Assembly: GCA_021775455.1 (NCBI GenBank)
Contig: JAJFHU010000022.1
Location: forward strand, 1 to 43,774
Direction: 5' to 3'
DNA length: 43,774 nucleotides
DNA from: Hyphomicrobiales bacterium
GTDB lineage: Bacteria; Pseudomonadota; Alphaproteobacteria; Rhizobiales; Rhizobiaceae
Shown in pieces: positions 1-7,378 of this stretch (within the stretch, counting starts at the first letter, position 1; every line of letters begins with the position of its first letter). The notes beneath the pieces are model-generated. The model had not been told where the DNA came from. It ran no database searches and saw nothing but the letters and a program-made list of their open reading frames with translations. The position numbers and the translations under genes are program-made.

Positions 1-83
1 CGCACTATTCCTTGCCCAACCAGTACATCTACCTGTCGTAGCTTCGTGACAATCTCTTCAGGTTTATGACGCTTATTAGCCAT
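1..83 (-). CDS. IS3-family transposase OrfA, N-terminal part (runs off the window)
   Basis: Read on the minus strand from an ATG at 83-81, the frame gives MANKRHKPEEIVTKLRQVDV, followed by LVGQGIV. This is the typical start of IS3-family OrfA, the helix-turn-helix subunit that binds the element's ends. An AGGAGG ribosome binding site lies just upstream (91-96). Only about 27 codons are visible; the rest of OrfA and all of OrfB lie outside the window. The gene is complete at its 5' end and points away from the interrupted Sel1 gene, so the stretch between 84 and 139 is the leader and terminal repeat of the element. Confidence 0.8.
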   Translation of the reverse strand, partial: MANKRHKPEEIVTKLRQVDVLVGQGIV

Positions 84-139
84 TCTCAGTCCTCCTGTTA
101 CTAACTTATAGGATGGACCAATTCACAGGGGGAGGGTCA
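84..139 (-). mobile_element. IS3-family element terminus inserted in the Sel1 gene
   Basis: On the minus strand the Sel1-repeat reading frame stops abruptly at ...VMAH followed by TGACCCTCCCCCTGTGAATT. That G+C-rich stretch, beginning TG, is the expected form of an IS3-family end and lies 56 bp upstream of the OrfA start. The exact boundary (139/140) is inferred from where Sel1 homology ends. The other terminus and any target duplication lie outside the window. Confidence 0.65.
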
Positions 140-1225
140 GTGGGCCATCACATAGTCTTGCGGGACGCCAGTGCCAGTTTCATACAACATGCCAAGGCGC
201 GCTTGCGCTTGTCCGTTTCCCTGCTTTGCTGCTCGCTGATACCATATGGCAGCCTGTCTTGGATACCTTTCCAGGCCATCCCCGGTTTCAAACATTTGCG
301 CGAACCGCAACTGGGCAACCGGATCGCCATTTTCGGCCATCTGCTGAAGCGCTTCGATGCTTACTCCATTGTCAATCAATCCCGACTGCAACAATGCCTT
401 GCTACCGGATTTCAGATCACTCTGTCCTGCCCGGCGATACCATTTGATGGCTTCCTCATCGCTTTGCTCAACACCAAAGCCATTGTCATACATGACGCCA
501 AGATTGTTCATCGCAAACTTTAGCCCTTGATCGGCTGCTTTTTGATACCAGCCCACAGCCAGTTCATAGTTTTGCTCCACCCCGTGGCCCTTGGTGTACA
601 TCAGTCCGAGATTGTTCTGGGCTTTCGCGTCACCCTGTTCCGTTGCAATCTGATACCAGGCAAGTGCGGCTACAAAATCACGCGGCACGCCCCGCCCTTC
701 ATAATACATCAGGCCCATGCTCGATTGAGCCTGCACATGGCCGTTTTGGGCAGCCTTGCTATACCAGGTTGCAGCTTCAACAAAATCCTGAAGAACACCC
801 AGACCTTTTTCATGGGCAATCGCCAAATTGAATTCAGCTTCTGCATGTCCTTGCTCTGCAGCCTTTTGAAACAATGAGACCGCTTTTTTGTTGTCCTGAT
901 CTACACCCAGACCGTAAGCGTAAAGATAGGCCAGTTTCGCCTGGGCAAATGCGTCATTTTTTTTAGCTGCCTTTGAGAACCATTTCGCTGCAGACACATG
1001 GTCCTGAGCAACGCCCACTCCCTGACCGTACATTGAGGCCAACGCTGACTGCGCAGAAACTTGACCCCTCTCGGCAAGTTTCAACAGCATGTCCACCGCC
1101 GCTTTATACTCACCCTTTTCATGATGGGCGGTCGCTTCTTCCATCGTTTGTGAATGGGTCGTGTAATTAATTATTGCCGCAAATAAGAATCCAAAAAATA
1201 ACGAAAAAGAGGAACGGTGGATCAT
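137..1225 (-). CDS. Sel1-repeat (TPR-like) exported protein, tail removed by IS insertion
   Basis: This protein of about 362 residues is built almost entirely from roughly 36-residue Sel1-like repeats (AxxxLGxxYxxGxGVxxDxxxAxxWYxxAAxxG). They form an alpha-solenoid normally used for protein-protein contacts in the periplasm or at the envelope. The N-terminus has a hydrophobic signal-like segment (SLFFGFLFAAIINYTTHS). I prefer the ATG at 1225 because AGGGTGAAA precedes it; an in-frame ATG at 1243 directly abuts the upstream gene's TGA but has no Shine-Dalgarno. The frame ends at DYVMAH, where Sel1 proteins usually continue with a MWFNLA-like sequence. The stop codon is supplied by the IS end, so the last half repeat and the native C-terminus are lost. 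It is probably co-transcribed with the neighbouring intact Sel1 gene and is likely a paralogue of it. Confidence 0.85.
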   Translation of the reverse strand: MIHRSSFSLFFGFLFAAIINYTTHSQTMEEATAHHEKGEYKAAVDMLLKLAERGQVSAQSALASMYGQGVGVAQDHVSAAKWFSKAAKKNDAFAQAKLAYLYAYGLGVDQDNKKAVSLFQKAAEQGHAEAEFNLAIAHEKGLGVLQDFVEAATWYSKAAQNGHVQAQSSMGLMYYEGRGVPRDFVAALAWYQIATEQGDAKAQNNLGLMYTKGHGVEQNYELAVGWYQKAADQGLKFAMNNLGVMYDNGFGVEQSDEEAIKWYRRAGQSDLKSGSKALLQSGLIDNGVSIEALQQMAENGDPVAQLRFAQMFETGDGLERYPRQAAIWYQRAAKQGNGQAQARLGMLYETGTGVPQDYVMAH

Positions 1226-1243
1226 TTTCACCCTGCCAGTCAT

Positions 1244-2539
1244 TCAATTTGCCGATTGTTCAACAGACCAAATGCGCGCCCGCTTTTGGGCCTCGGCAAT
1301 CTGTTCCGGTGTCATGAGTTGTGCGAAGAGGTCACGCGCCTTGGCTGCTTCCATGTAACCATTGGCACTGGCCAGGTTGGCCCATTTATGCGCTTCCACG
1401 TAGTCCTGTTTCACGCCATCACCGCGGGCATAAATCTCGCCAATTGCATATTGCGCTGGCGCATATCCACTGCCAGCAGCCTTTGTATACAGTTCGATCG
1501 CCGAACTCATATCCTTCGAATCCCCCTCTCCTGACGCGTACAATTGCCCAAGCTTGAAAGCGGCTTCCAGGCCGCCTGCATCCGAATTCCGCTTTAAATG
1601 ACGGATTGCTTCGTCATCACGCTGAAGTGCCGCCCGATAATACCATTTTGCTGACATTTCCGGGTCTGGCTCTACGCCACTTCCGGTTTCAAACATAAAC
1701 CCAAACAAGATCTGTGCTTTGGCATGTTCTGCCAACGCCGCCTGCTCAATCCACTTTGCCCCTTGCACCAGATCTTTCGGGACACCCAAACCTTTGATTA
1801 GCATAAGGCCAAGTGAGAACTGTGCAGATGGCAGATTTTGTTGAGAGGCCTTTGTCAGCCATTCTTGACTTTTCGCCGGTTCTTTGGTTGTACCAGTTCC
1901 CTTGGCAAGCATTATTCCCCACTGGTACTGCGCTTCGGCGTAACCACCTTCAGCCGCCGTTCGATACCAGCTGGCAGCCTTTTGCTCATTTCTCTCGACA
2001 ATCTGTCCAGCTAGATATAACGATCCAAGAAGAATCTGGGCTTTACCTAGACCCTGTTGAGCGGCCTTGCGAATCCACTCCAACGCTACTTGATCATTTT
2101 TGTCCATGCCCCGACCATGAGAATACATGAACCCGAGTTGGAATTGCGCTTCAGCGAAATTCTGAACGGCGGCTGCCCTGTAAAACTCGACTGCCCGCTT
2201 GTCATCTTTTATGACACCCTCGCCGGAAGCATAAAGCGTTCCAAGCGCAAACTGTGCTTCGGCTATTCCCTGATCTGCAGCCTTTTGAAGCCAATTGGCT
2301 CCATCTGCCTTGTTTGTCAATCCGCCTAATCCCTTGGCCAACATATAGCCGGTCATAAACTGGGCTTCCCCATTACCGTGGCCTGCCAACTTCTGCCAGA
2401 GATTGAGTGCTTTTGAGTAGTTTTCTTTCTTGAATGCTTCCCTTGCATCCTCCAGTCCGTCTGCACTGGCAGTTTCACCCAGGGCAAATATTTGAAGTAT
2501 AAATACAAAAATATAGGTAAATTGTTTTATCTGTGACAT
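1244..2539 (-). CDS. Sel1-repeat (TPR-like) exported protein
   Basis: This 431-residue protein has a clear signal peptide (hydrophobic stretch about residues 7-22, likely cleavage after ETASA near 27), followed by about nine Sel1 repeats of about 36 residues. A short irregular segment (DDEAIRHLKRNSDAG) breaks the array before the last two repeats. The ATG at 2539 is preceded by AGGA at good spacing. Sel1 solenoids act as scaffolds; the sequence gives no hint of a specific partner. Its stop codon abuts the next Sel1 gene, so the two form a tandem pair. It is divergently transcribed from the permease/FG-GAP fusion across only 74 bp, so shared regulation is possible but unproven. Confidence 0.9.
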   Translation of the reverse strand: MSQIKQFTYIFVFILQIFALGETASADGLEDAREAFKKENYSKALNLWQKLAGHGNGEAQFMTGYMLAKGLGGLTNKADGANWLQKAADQGIAEAQFALGTLYASGEGVIKDDKRAVEFYRAAAVQNFAEAQFQLGFMYSHGRGMDKNDQVALEWIRKAAQQGLGKAQILLGSLYLAGQIVERNEQKAASWYRTAAEGGYAEAQYQWGIMLAKGTGTTKEPAKSQEWLTKASQQNLPSAQFSLGLMLIKGLGVPKDLVQGAKWIEQAALAEHAKAQILFGFMFETGSGVEPDPEMSAKWYYRAALQRDDEAIRHLKRNSDAGGLEAAFKLGQLYASGEGDSKDMSSAIELYTKAAGSGYAPAQYAIGEIYARGDGVKQDYVEAHKWANLASANGYMEAAKARDLFAQLMTPEQIAEAQKRARIWSVEQSAN

Positions 2540-2613
2540 ACCAAGTCCTTATATTATTGAATAAACTTCAATAAGGTTTCGATGTAAACAACCAATAATC
2601 GAGTATTACTGTA

Positions 2614-5600
2614 ATGTCATTGGTAAACGTCAATAAAATGAATTTGCGCCTGATTTTGGCAATTTGCCTAACGATTGCGATTACGGTCGTGTTTTGGACG
2701 CAATCCCGTTATCCAGCGCTCGGCGAAAAAGCCATCATGAGCGGGGCCATTCAGCTGGAAGATCCGATGAGCTTTGAGGCGTTGATCGCGGTTGAACCGC
2801 ATTATTCGATTTGGAAGAAAGTCGCCTTTACCACTGTAAACTGGATCAACACCAATTTACAGGGCATGGTTTTTGGAATTTTCTTTGGCGCAGCATGTCT
2901 GACCTTGTTGCAATATATTAAACACAAAAACTTTCGAAGCAGCTTCATGAACTCCGCATTGGGTCTTGCAATCGGTGCGCCAATGGGGGTTTGTGTGAAC
3001 TGCGCTGCGCCTGTTGCAAAGGGCTTGTATTCGGGCGGAGCGCGGATTGAGACGACATTGTCGGCGATGATCGCCTCACCTACTCTCAACATAATTGTGC
3101 TGACCATGATGTTTTCTTTGCTGCCATTCTACATGGCAGTGGCCAAGATCGGGCTTAGCCTGTTGGTCATACTGGTTGTGGTTCCTTTGATTTGTCGGTT
3201 CGTCCCACAAGGGCAGCACCAATTGCCGGATCAGGCGCTGGCGGCAAGCTGTCCATTGCCAGTTTCTCCGCAAACCGCCAATGGTGAGGGTCTGTTGCAA
3301 GCGATCGCCGGGGTAGCAAATGAATTTATTGCAAATCTCTGGTTTATCATTCGCATGACTGTACCACTGATGATACTTGCCGGAGCACTCGGCGCAATAG
3401 TGGCAGTATGCTTACCCCTTGAAACACTCAATAATTTCAGCTTTGGGTTCTTGGGTCTGATAGTCACAGCTATCGTTGGTGTATTCTTGCCGGTTCCAAT
3501 TGCTTTTGACGTCGTAATTTCCGGTGCATTGTTAAGCGGCGGACTTCCGGTCGGCTATGTCATGGCGCTGCTGTTTACACTCGGTATATTCAGCATCTAC
3601 TCTTATTTCATCATCGGTACTTCAGTTTCCTGGCGTGCAGCCTCACTTCTGGGTGGAGCGATCATCGTGTTGGGTGTTGCAGCCGGAATTGGAACGGACA
3701 TCTACCACAAGTGGCAAACCCGGCGTGCTCTTGAAATCCTGAGCAATATAAATTTTGGTCTCGTTTCACAAGCTCATGCGTCAGATGCAACTATCGTTCA
3801 TGAGTTCAAGGAACGAAATCATTCAATTACCATCAAGGCAATTCCGTTTAATATTCGATCTCCTGCTGGCGAAAAGCCATTTACCCGAAAGGAGGCTTGG
3901 CATCTGGGGATCGACAAACCAGTTGAATTTTCATTCAAGGACATGTGGCCGCCCTTTTGGGAAGGTCGCAGCATTTCTTCAGGCGACATAGACAAGGATG
4001 GTGATACTGATCTCGTTTTGGCTTCAACCGAAGCGGCCATTTACGTGTATTTAAACGATGGCACAGGGAACTTTGCGCAAAAAATATTTCCACTGAAAGA
4101 AATCAGATCGCTTCAGATATTCAACGCGGTGCTGGTGGACCTCAACAATGATGGCTGGCTGGATTTGTTTCTTACGACTTACCAAAGTGGCAATTATGTT
4201 CTGTGGAATTTCAATGGCAGCTTTGATGCAAAATATATAACCGGAGCAGAAAATCGTTCCGATGCAACGCTCACACTTGCAGCCGCATTTGGGGATATAA
4301 ACCGCGACGGGTTTCTCGATGCAGCTTTGGGAAATTGGACAGCGGGCTGGTACCGGCGTGTACCGGGGGAAGAATCCCGAAACCGGGTTGTTTTGAATGA
4401 CGACGGCAGGTTTTCGGGTTTGCAGTTTTTTGACTTGCCGGGCATGCCGGGCGAAACCTTGAGTGTGCTTCTGAGTGACTTGAACCGCGATGGCTGGCTC
4501 GACCTTTTGGTCGGGAATGATTTTGAACAACCCGATATATTCTACATCGCGGATGAGTCAGGACGATTCAAACAGGTGTTGAACAAGGATCAAATCATTC
4601 CCCTGACAACCACAACCACAATGAGCATCAAAAGTGCAGACCTCACAAACGATGGCAAATCTGAGATCTACATCGCGCAGATCGCCGGGCGGTCTTCCGG
4701 CATCTCCAAAAGGTTGAAAATGCAGGCAATCGGGAAATATTGCATGGGGATCAAGCGCTCCGGGGATCGTGAAATTTGTCAGAAGAACATGGACATTAAA
4801 AACTGGTACAAAGCCGGCAACCAGTTTGACCCAACCTTTGCCCACAAATGCTTGGCACTGGATGAACCCTATCAGACCGAATGCAAGGCGATGCTAACCA
4901 AAGACCTTGCAATTCAAAATGACGATCCTGCGATTTGTGATTTCATCAAGGCCGACCAAAAAACCATTCAAAGTTTCTGCAAGCTGCATTTTCTTCCGGT
5001 TCGAAAACCGGCACTGGATGAATATCTCAAGAATATTCCGCAGATTAAACGCCGGAATGTGCTTTTGGCAGAGACCGAAAACGGTGCCTATCAGGAACAG
5101 GCAATCAAGAGCGGACTGGATGTTGGTGGTTGGAGTTGGGACGTAAAGATTGCTGATTTTGACAATGATGAATGGCAAGATGTTTACATCGTTAACGGCA
5201 CCTGGGTTCCCAATGAAGTAACGCCTTCCAACCTCTATTTTTCAAATTTGGCCAACGGTAATTTTGAGGAGCGCTCCGGACCTTTTGGTTTGGAAGACTA
5301 TTTGATAACCGCAGCTGCTACAGTATTTGATCTGGAGGATGACGGGGATCTTGATCTCGTGACGGTTCCCGTCAACGGTCCCGTAGTTGCATTCATCAAC
5401 AACAGTCAGACTGGAAATTCCATACAGTTCAAGATTCGCGATTTCATCGGAAATCGCTATGGCGTCGGCACCCGCCTGGAAATCTCCTATGGTCAGAATG
5501 GCAGCTTTACACAGTCACGAGAAATCCAGGTTGGCGGTGGCTTCATGTCATTTGACGATTCCACACTGCACTATGGGCTGGGTGAACATGAACAAATCAC

Positions 5601-5709
5601 CAGGGTGGTCGTGCACTGGTCAACAGGAGAAACAACAGATATTGACGGACTATTTGAAACCGGCAACCAATATTTGATTGAACGGCTAAACTCCACAATC
5701 CGCGAATGA
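2614..5709 (+). CDS. ArsP/DUF318-like permease fused to an FG-GAP/VCBS propeller and ASPIC/UnbV domain
   Basis: This 1031-residue protein has two recognisable halves. Residues 1 to about 365 are a multi-pass membrane permease. The PMGVCVNCAAPVAKGL motif followed by ASPTLNIIVLTMM resembles the UPF0718/ArsP/SO_0444 permease family, with paired cysteines suited to metal or metalloid handling. After a linker, residues of about 450-930 carry at least seven FG-GAP/VCBS-type calcium motifs (DIDKDGDTD, DLNNDGWLD, DINRDGFLD, DLNRDGWLD, DLTNDGKSE, DFDNDEWQD, DLEDDGDLD), typical of extracytoplasmic beta-propellers. A cysteine-containing insert (about residues 710-800) interrupts the blades. The last 100 residues (RYGVGTRLEI, REIQVGGGFMSFD, LHYGLGEHEQI, VVHWSTGETTDI) match ASPIC/UnbV. 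The reading frame is intact, so this is a real fusion. Transported substrate unknown; a metal-linked role is inference. No strong ribosome binding site precedes 2614; ATG 2638 is an alternative start. Confidence 0.85.
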   Translation: MSLVNVNKMNLRLILAICLTIAITVVFWTQSRYPALGEKAIMSGAIQLEDPMSFEALIAVEPHYSIWKKVAFTTVNWINTNLQGMVFGIFFGAACLTLLQYIKHKNFRSSFMNSALGLAIGAPMGVCVNCAAPVAKGLYSGGARIETTLSAMIASPTLNIIVLTMMFSLLPFYMAVAKIGLSLLVILVVVPLICRFVPQGQHQLPDQALAASCPLPVSPQTANGEGLLQAIAGVANEFIANLWFIIRMTVPLMILAGALGAIVAVCLPLETLNNFSFGFLGLIVTAIVGVFLPVPIAFDVVISGALLSGGLPVGYVMALLFTLGIFSIYSYFIIGTSVSWRAASLLGGAIIVLGVAAGIGTDIYHKWQTRRALEILSNINFGLVSQAHASDATIVHEFKERNHSITIKAIPFNIRSPAGEKPFTRKEAWHLGIDKPVEFSFKDMWPPFWEGRSISSGDIDKDGDTDLVLASTEAAIYVYLNDGTGNFAQKIFPLKEIRSLQIFNAVLVDLNNDGWLDLFLTTYQSGNYVLWNFNGSFDAKYITGAENRSDATLTLAAAFGDINRDGFLDAALGNWTAGWYRRVPGEESRNRVVLNDDGRFSGLQFFDLPGMPGETLSVLLSDLNRDGWLDLLVGNDFEQPDIFYIADESGRFKQVLNKDQIIPLTTTTTMSIKSADLTNDGKSEIYIAQIAGRSSGISKRLKMQAIGKYCMGIKRSGDREICQKNMDIKNWYKAGNQFDPTFAHKCLALDEPYQTECKAMLTKDLAIQNDDPAICDFIKADQKTIQSFCKLHFLPVRKPALDEYLKNIPQIKRRNVLLAETENGAYQEQAIKSGLDVGGWSWDVKIADFDNDEWQDVYIVNGTWVPNEVTPSNLYFSNLANGNFEERSGPFGLEDYLITAAATVFDLEDDGDLDLVTVPVNGPVVAFINNSQTGNSIQFKIRDFIGNRYGVGTRLEISYGQNGSFTQSREIQVGGGFMSFDDSTLHYGLGEHEQITRVVVHWSTGETTDIDGLFETGNQYLIERLNSTIRE

Positions 5710-5730
5710 AGTAATTGCATCAGTGGGTTT

Positions 5731-5751
5731 TTGGTTGCGGGGCAGGATTTG
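5731..5751 (-). repeat. Fragment resembling the 3' end of tRNA-fMet (possible old att site)
   Basis: TTGGTTGCGGGG followed by CAGGATTTG matches the antisense 3' end of the tRNA-fMet gene at 42973-42994 (TTGGTTGCGGGGG, then TAGGATTTG), with one missing G and one C/T difference. Similarity covers CCA, acceptor strand and part of the T arm, then stops, so this is not a functional tRNA. Together with the copies at 12242 and 42973 it suggests repeated integration at this tRNA. Confidence 0.55.
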
Positions 5752-5799
5752 GCTTAACTTGACCCACGTTGGCAGACGAGTTTCAAGGGTAGTGTGTTG

Positions 5800-6045
5800 G
5801 ATCAGATAACGGGTGCCTGAATTGATGAGAATTTTTGAAGACTGCTGGTACGCCTGAACTTCAGCATGATCCGTTCTCGTCGGCAAAATGGCTGATGTGA
5901 ATTCCCGGCACGATTGTCTTTTTTGCCGCCGACATTTTGGCACAATGAAAGCTCAAGATCTTTCTGTGCGGCATCCCACGACAGTAATTTGTTCGTAACG
6001 ATAATCTCGGGATGGCCGAAGGGGTAATTCATCGAAAAATGCCGC
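5800..6045 (-). pseudogene. IS6-family transposase remnant (C-terminal part)
   Basis: On the minus strand a frame reads GHPEIIVTNKL, then AAQKDLELSLCQNVGGKKDN, then RAGNSHQPFCRRERIMLKFR and SSLQKFSSIQA. This is the hallmark C-terminal part of IS6/IS26-type DDE transposases (consensus NNRAENSHQPFRRRER, then RFR and LQKF). Substitutions such as E to G in RAENSH, and a stop soon after, show decay. A shifted frame continues for a few codons (RYLIQHTTLETR) that may be the transposase tail, implying a frameshift near 5815. No N-terminal zinc finger, catalytic core start or terminal repeats are visible. The rest of the 670-bp gap between the permease fusion and the next gene shows no convincing gene. 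Confidence 0.7.
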
Positions 6046-6380
6046 GAGGACGCGCCTACCGTTTCAAGTCGGTTTCCTCTGACAATACCCTCTTTATCTC
6101 CAACAACATCTTATAAATCGCACAACATACAAGCATAACATGTGCAACGCGACGAACATTTGGATAGCGGCATGCCGACATGCCTATAACTGGTTAGCCT
6201 GGAATTTTGCAACAGAACTGCGATTACGTAACCATTCGATCTGGCATAACAATCATGATTAACAGTTCGTATCCAATTTTTACCAGATATTGTAACTAAG
6301 AATCTAGGTCTAAACCCCTGAAAGAAAAACTCAAGGATTGGTGAAATTCGTTTGCCATTATGTGCTCAATGGAGAGCATT

Positions 6381-6824
6381 ATGACAGCGACAAATATCAT
6401 TACATCAATAATTTCCAAGCAACTCGGGCTAGCGCTGTCTGTAGCATTAATATGCATGACAAGTACGTCAACAATGGCCTCTTCTTCTGTTGAATTTACC
6501 GGAGTTGTAGAAGACCGGAACGTAAATCAGCTGAAAACCGTTTACACGTTCATCGATCAGGCCGGGATCGAAGTATTTCCCAGTAACCGGTTGAATCATG
6601 CAGCTAAAGTGTCCGTGAACGTTACTGATGAAAGTGGAAATCCAGTTGCTGCGCAAATCTTGCCGCGGTCACAAAACCTCGGTGCAGGCGAACGGGGGAA
6701 GTTCACTGTAATTGTTGATATGAGTGGCAATTCAAGCCGGCTGCTTAGAATATGTCCTCTTTCAGATACATTTACCAAAACTGATAGGTGTTCGACCTAT
6801 TTGGCAGAAAAGATAGACTACTAA
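6381..6824 (+). CDS. Small exported protein of unknown function
   Basis: I do not recognise this 147-residue protein. The ATG at 6381 is preceded by GGAG at 6-nt spacing; an earlier in-frame ATG at 6360 lacks one. A signal peptide is evident (hydrophobic core LGLALSVALICM, likely cleavage after STMAS). The mature part of about 110 residues is rich in beta-type sequence: VEFTGVVEDRNV, VYTFIDQAGIEVFPSN, VSVNVTDESGNPVAAQILP, GERGKFTVIVDMSG. It has two late cysteines (LRICPLSDT and DRCSTYL) that could form a disulfide. It lies 18 bp upstream of the PilZ gene and is probably co-transcribed with it, which may place it in a surface or motility circuit; that is inference only. Confidence 0.75.
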   Translation: MTATNIITSIISKQLGLALSVALICMTSTSTMASSSVEFTGVVEDRNVNQLKTVYTFIDQAGIEVFPSNRLNHAAKVSVNVTDESGNPVAAQILPRSQNLGAGERGKFTVIVDMSGNSSRLLRICPLSDTFTKTDRCSTYLAEKIDY

Positions 6825-6842
6825 TACTAGAGGCAGATAATT

Positions 6843-7133
6843 ATGAGTATTGGAGTGGCAACGAAGAGCGAATTTGACGAAGATCTGGCACTTGAACGGC
6901 GTGGCGGTGTTCGCAAAGACTGCGCGATTGAAGCAAAAATTCAAGTGGGCTCAATGGAATTGAGCAACTGCATTATCAAGAACATATCCAAGAGTGGTGC
7001 GTTGATTGCATTGCCAACCGAAGAAATCCTTCCATCCATATGCGAAATTGTCGATATCAAAACCAAAGAGCCCGTAACTGTACAGCAGGTTTGGAGGCGT
7101 GATGGGGAAATGGGAGTGTGCTTCGTACGATAG
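6843..7133 (+). CDS. PilZ-domain protein
   Basis: This is a 96-residue single-domain PilZ protein. PilZ domains bind cyclic di-GMP and pass the signal to motility, exopolysaccharide or adhesion machinery. The N-terminal arginine cluster (ERRGGVRKDC) corresponds to the RxxxR motif, and NISKSGALI corresponds to the (D/N)xSxxG motif. QQVWRRDGEMGVCFVR is the usual C-terminal strand pair ending in a GV(K/R)F-like motif. Length is typical for a stand-alone PilZ domain. AGAGG precedes the ATG. It follows the small exported protein by 18 bp and is followed by a hairpin terminator, so the two probably form one transcript. Confidence 0.85.
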   Translation: MSIGVATKSEFDEDLALERRGGVRKDCAIEAKIQVGSMELSNCIIKNISKSGALIALPTEEILPSICEIVDIKTKEPVTVQQVWRRDGEMGVCFVR

Positions 7134-7199
7134 AAATCTAACGTGCCTGAGTAGAGAGTTAACCGCAATGTGAAATTGCATGGCGCTACTCATCGGCCA

Positions 7200-7224
7200 G
7201 ACCGGAAGGAACTCCCTTCCGGTC
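7200..7224 (+). terminator. Rho-independent-type hairpin after the PilZ gene
   Basis: GACCGGAAGG (7200-7209) pairs perfectly with CCTTCCGGTC (7215-7224) across a 5-nt loop, 67 bp after the PilZ stop codon. The U-tract downstream is weak (TCCTGTCTTT), so termination efficiency is uncertain. Confidence 0.6.
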
Positions 7225-7378
7225 TCCTGTCTTTAACTGAATAATTAATTCAAAATTAACCATAAAAATAGATGGTAAACCTGCAATCTACACAGTCGAA
7301 TACAGCACTTGAACACATATTGGTGGATCAATTCCGGCGAATCGACTCCAGGTAGATTACAATTAAACAGGGTAGGCG

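Noticed and set aside
113-1534. Plus-strand frames opposite the two Sel1 genes
   Set aside because: The minus-strand frames show clear repeated Sel1 motifs and signal peptides; the opposite frames have no recognisable domains and mirror the repeat.
5686-5943. An 85-codon minus-strand frame downstream of the permease fusion
   Set aside because: It runs over the tRNA-like fragment and the frame-shifted end of the IS6 transposase remnant; no independent gene is supported.
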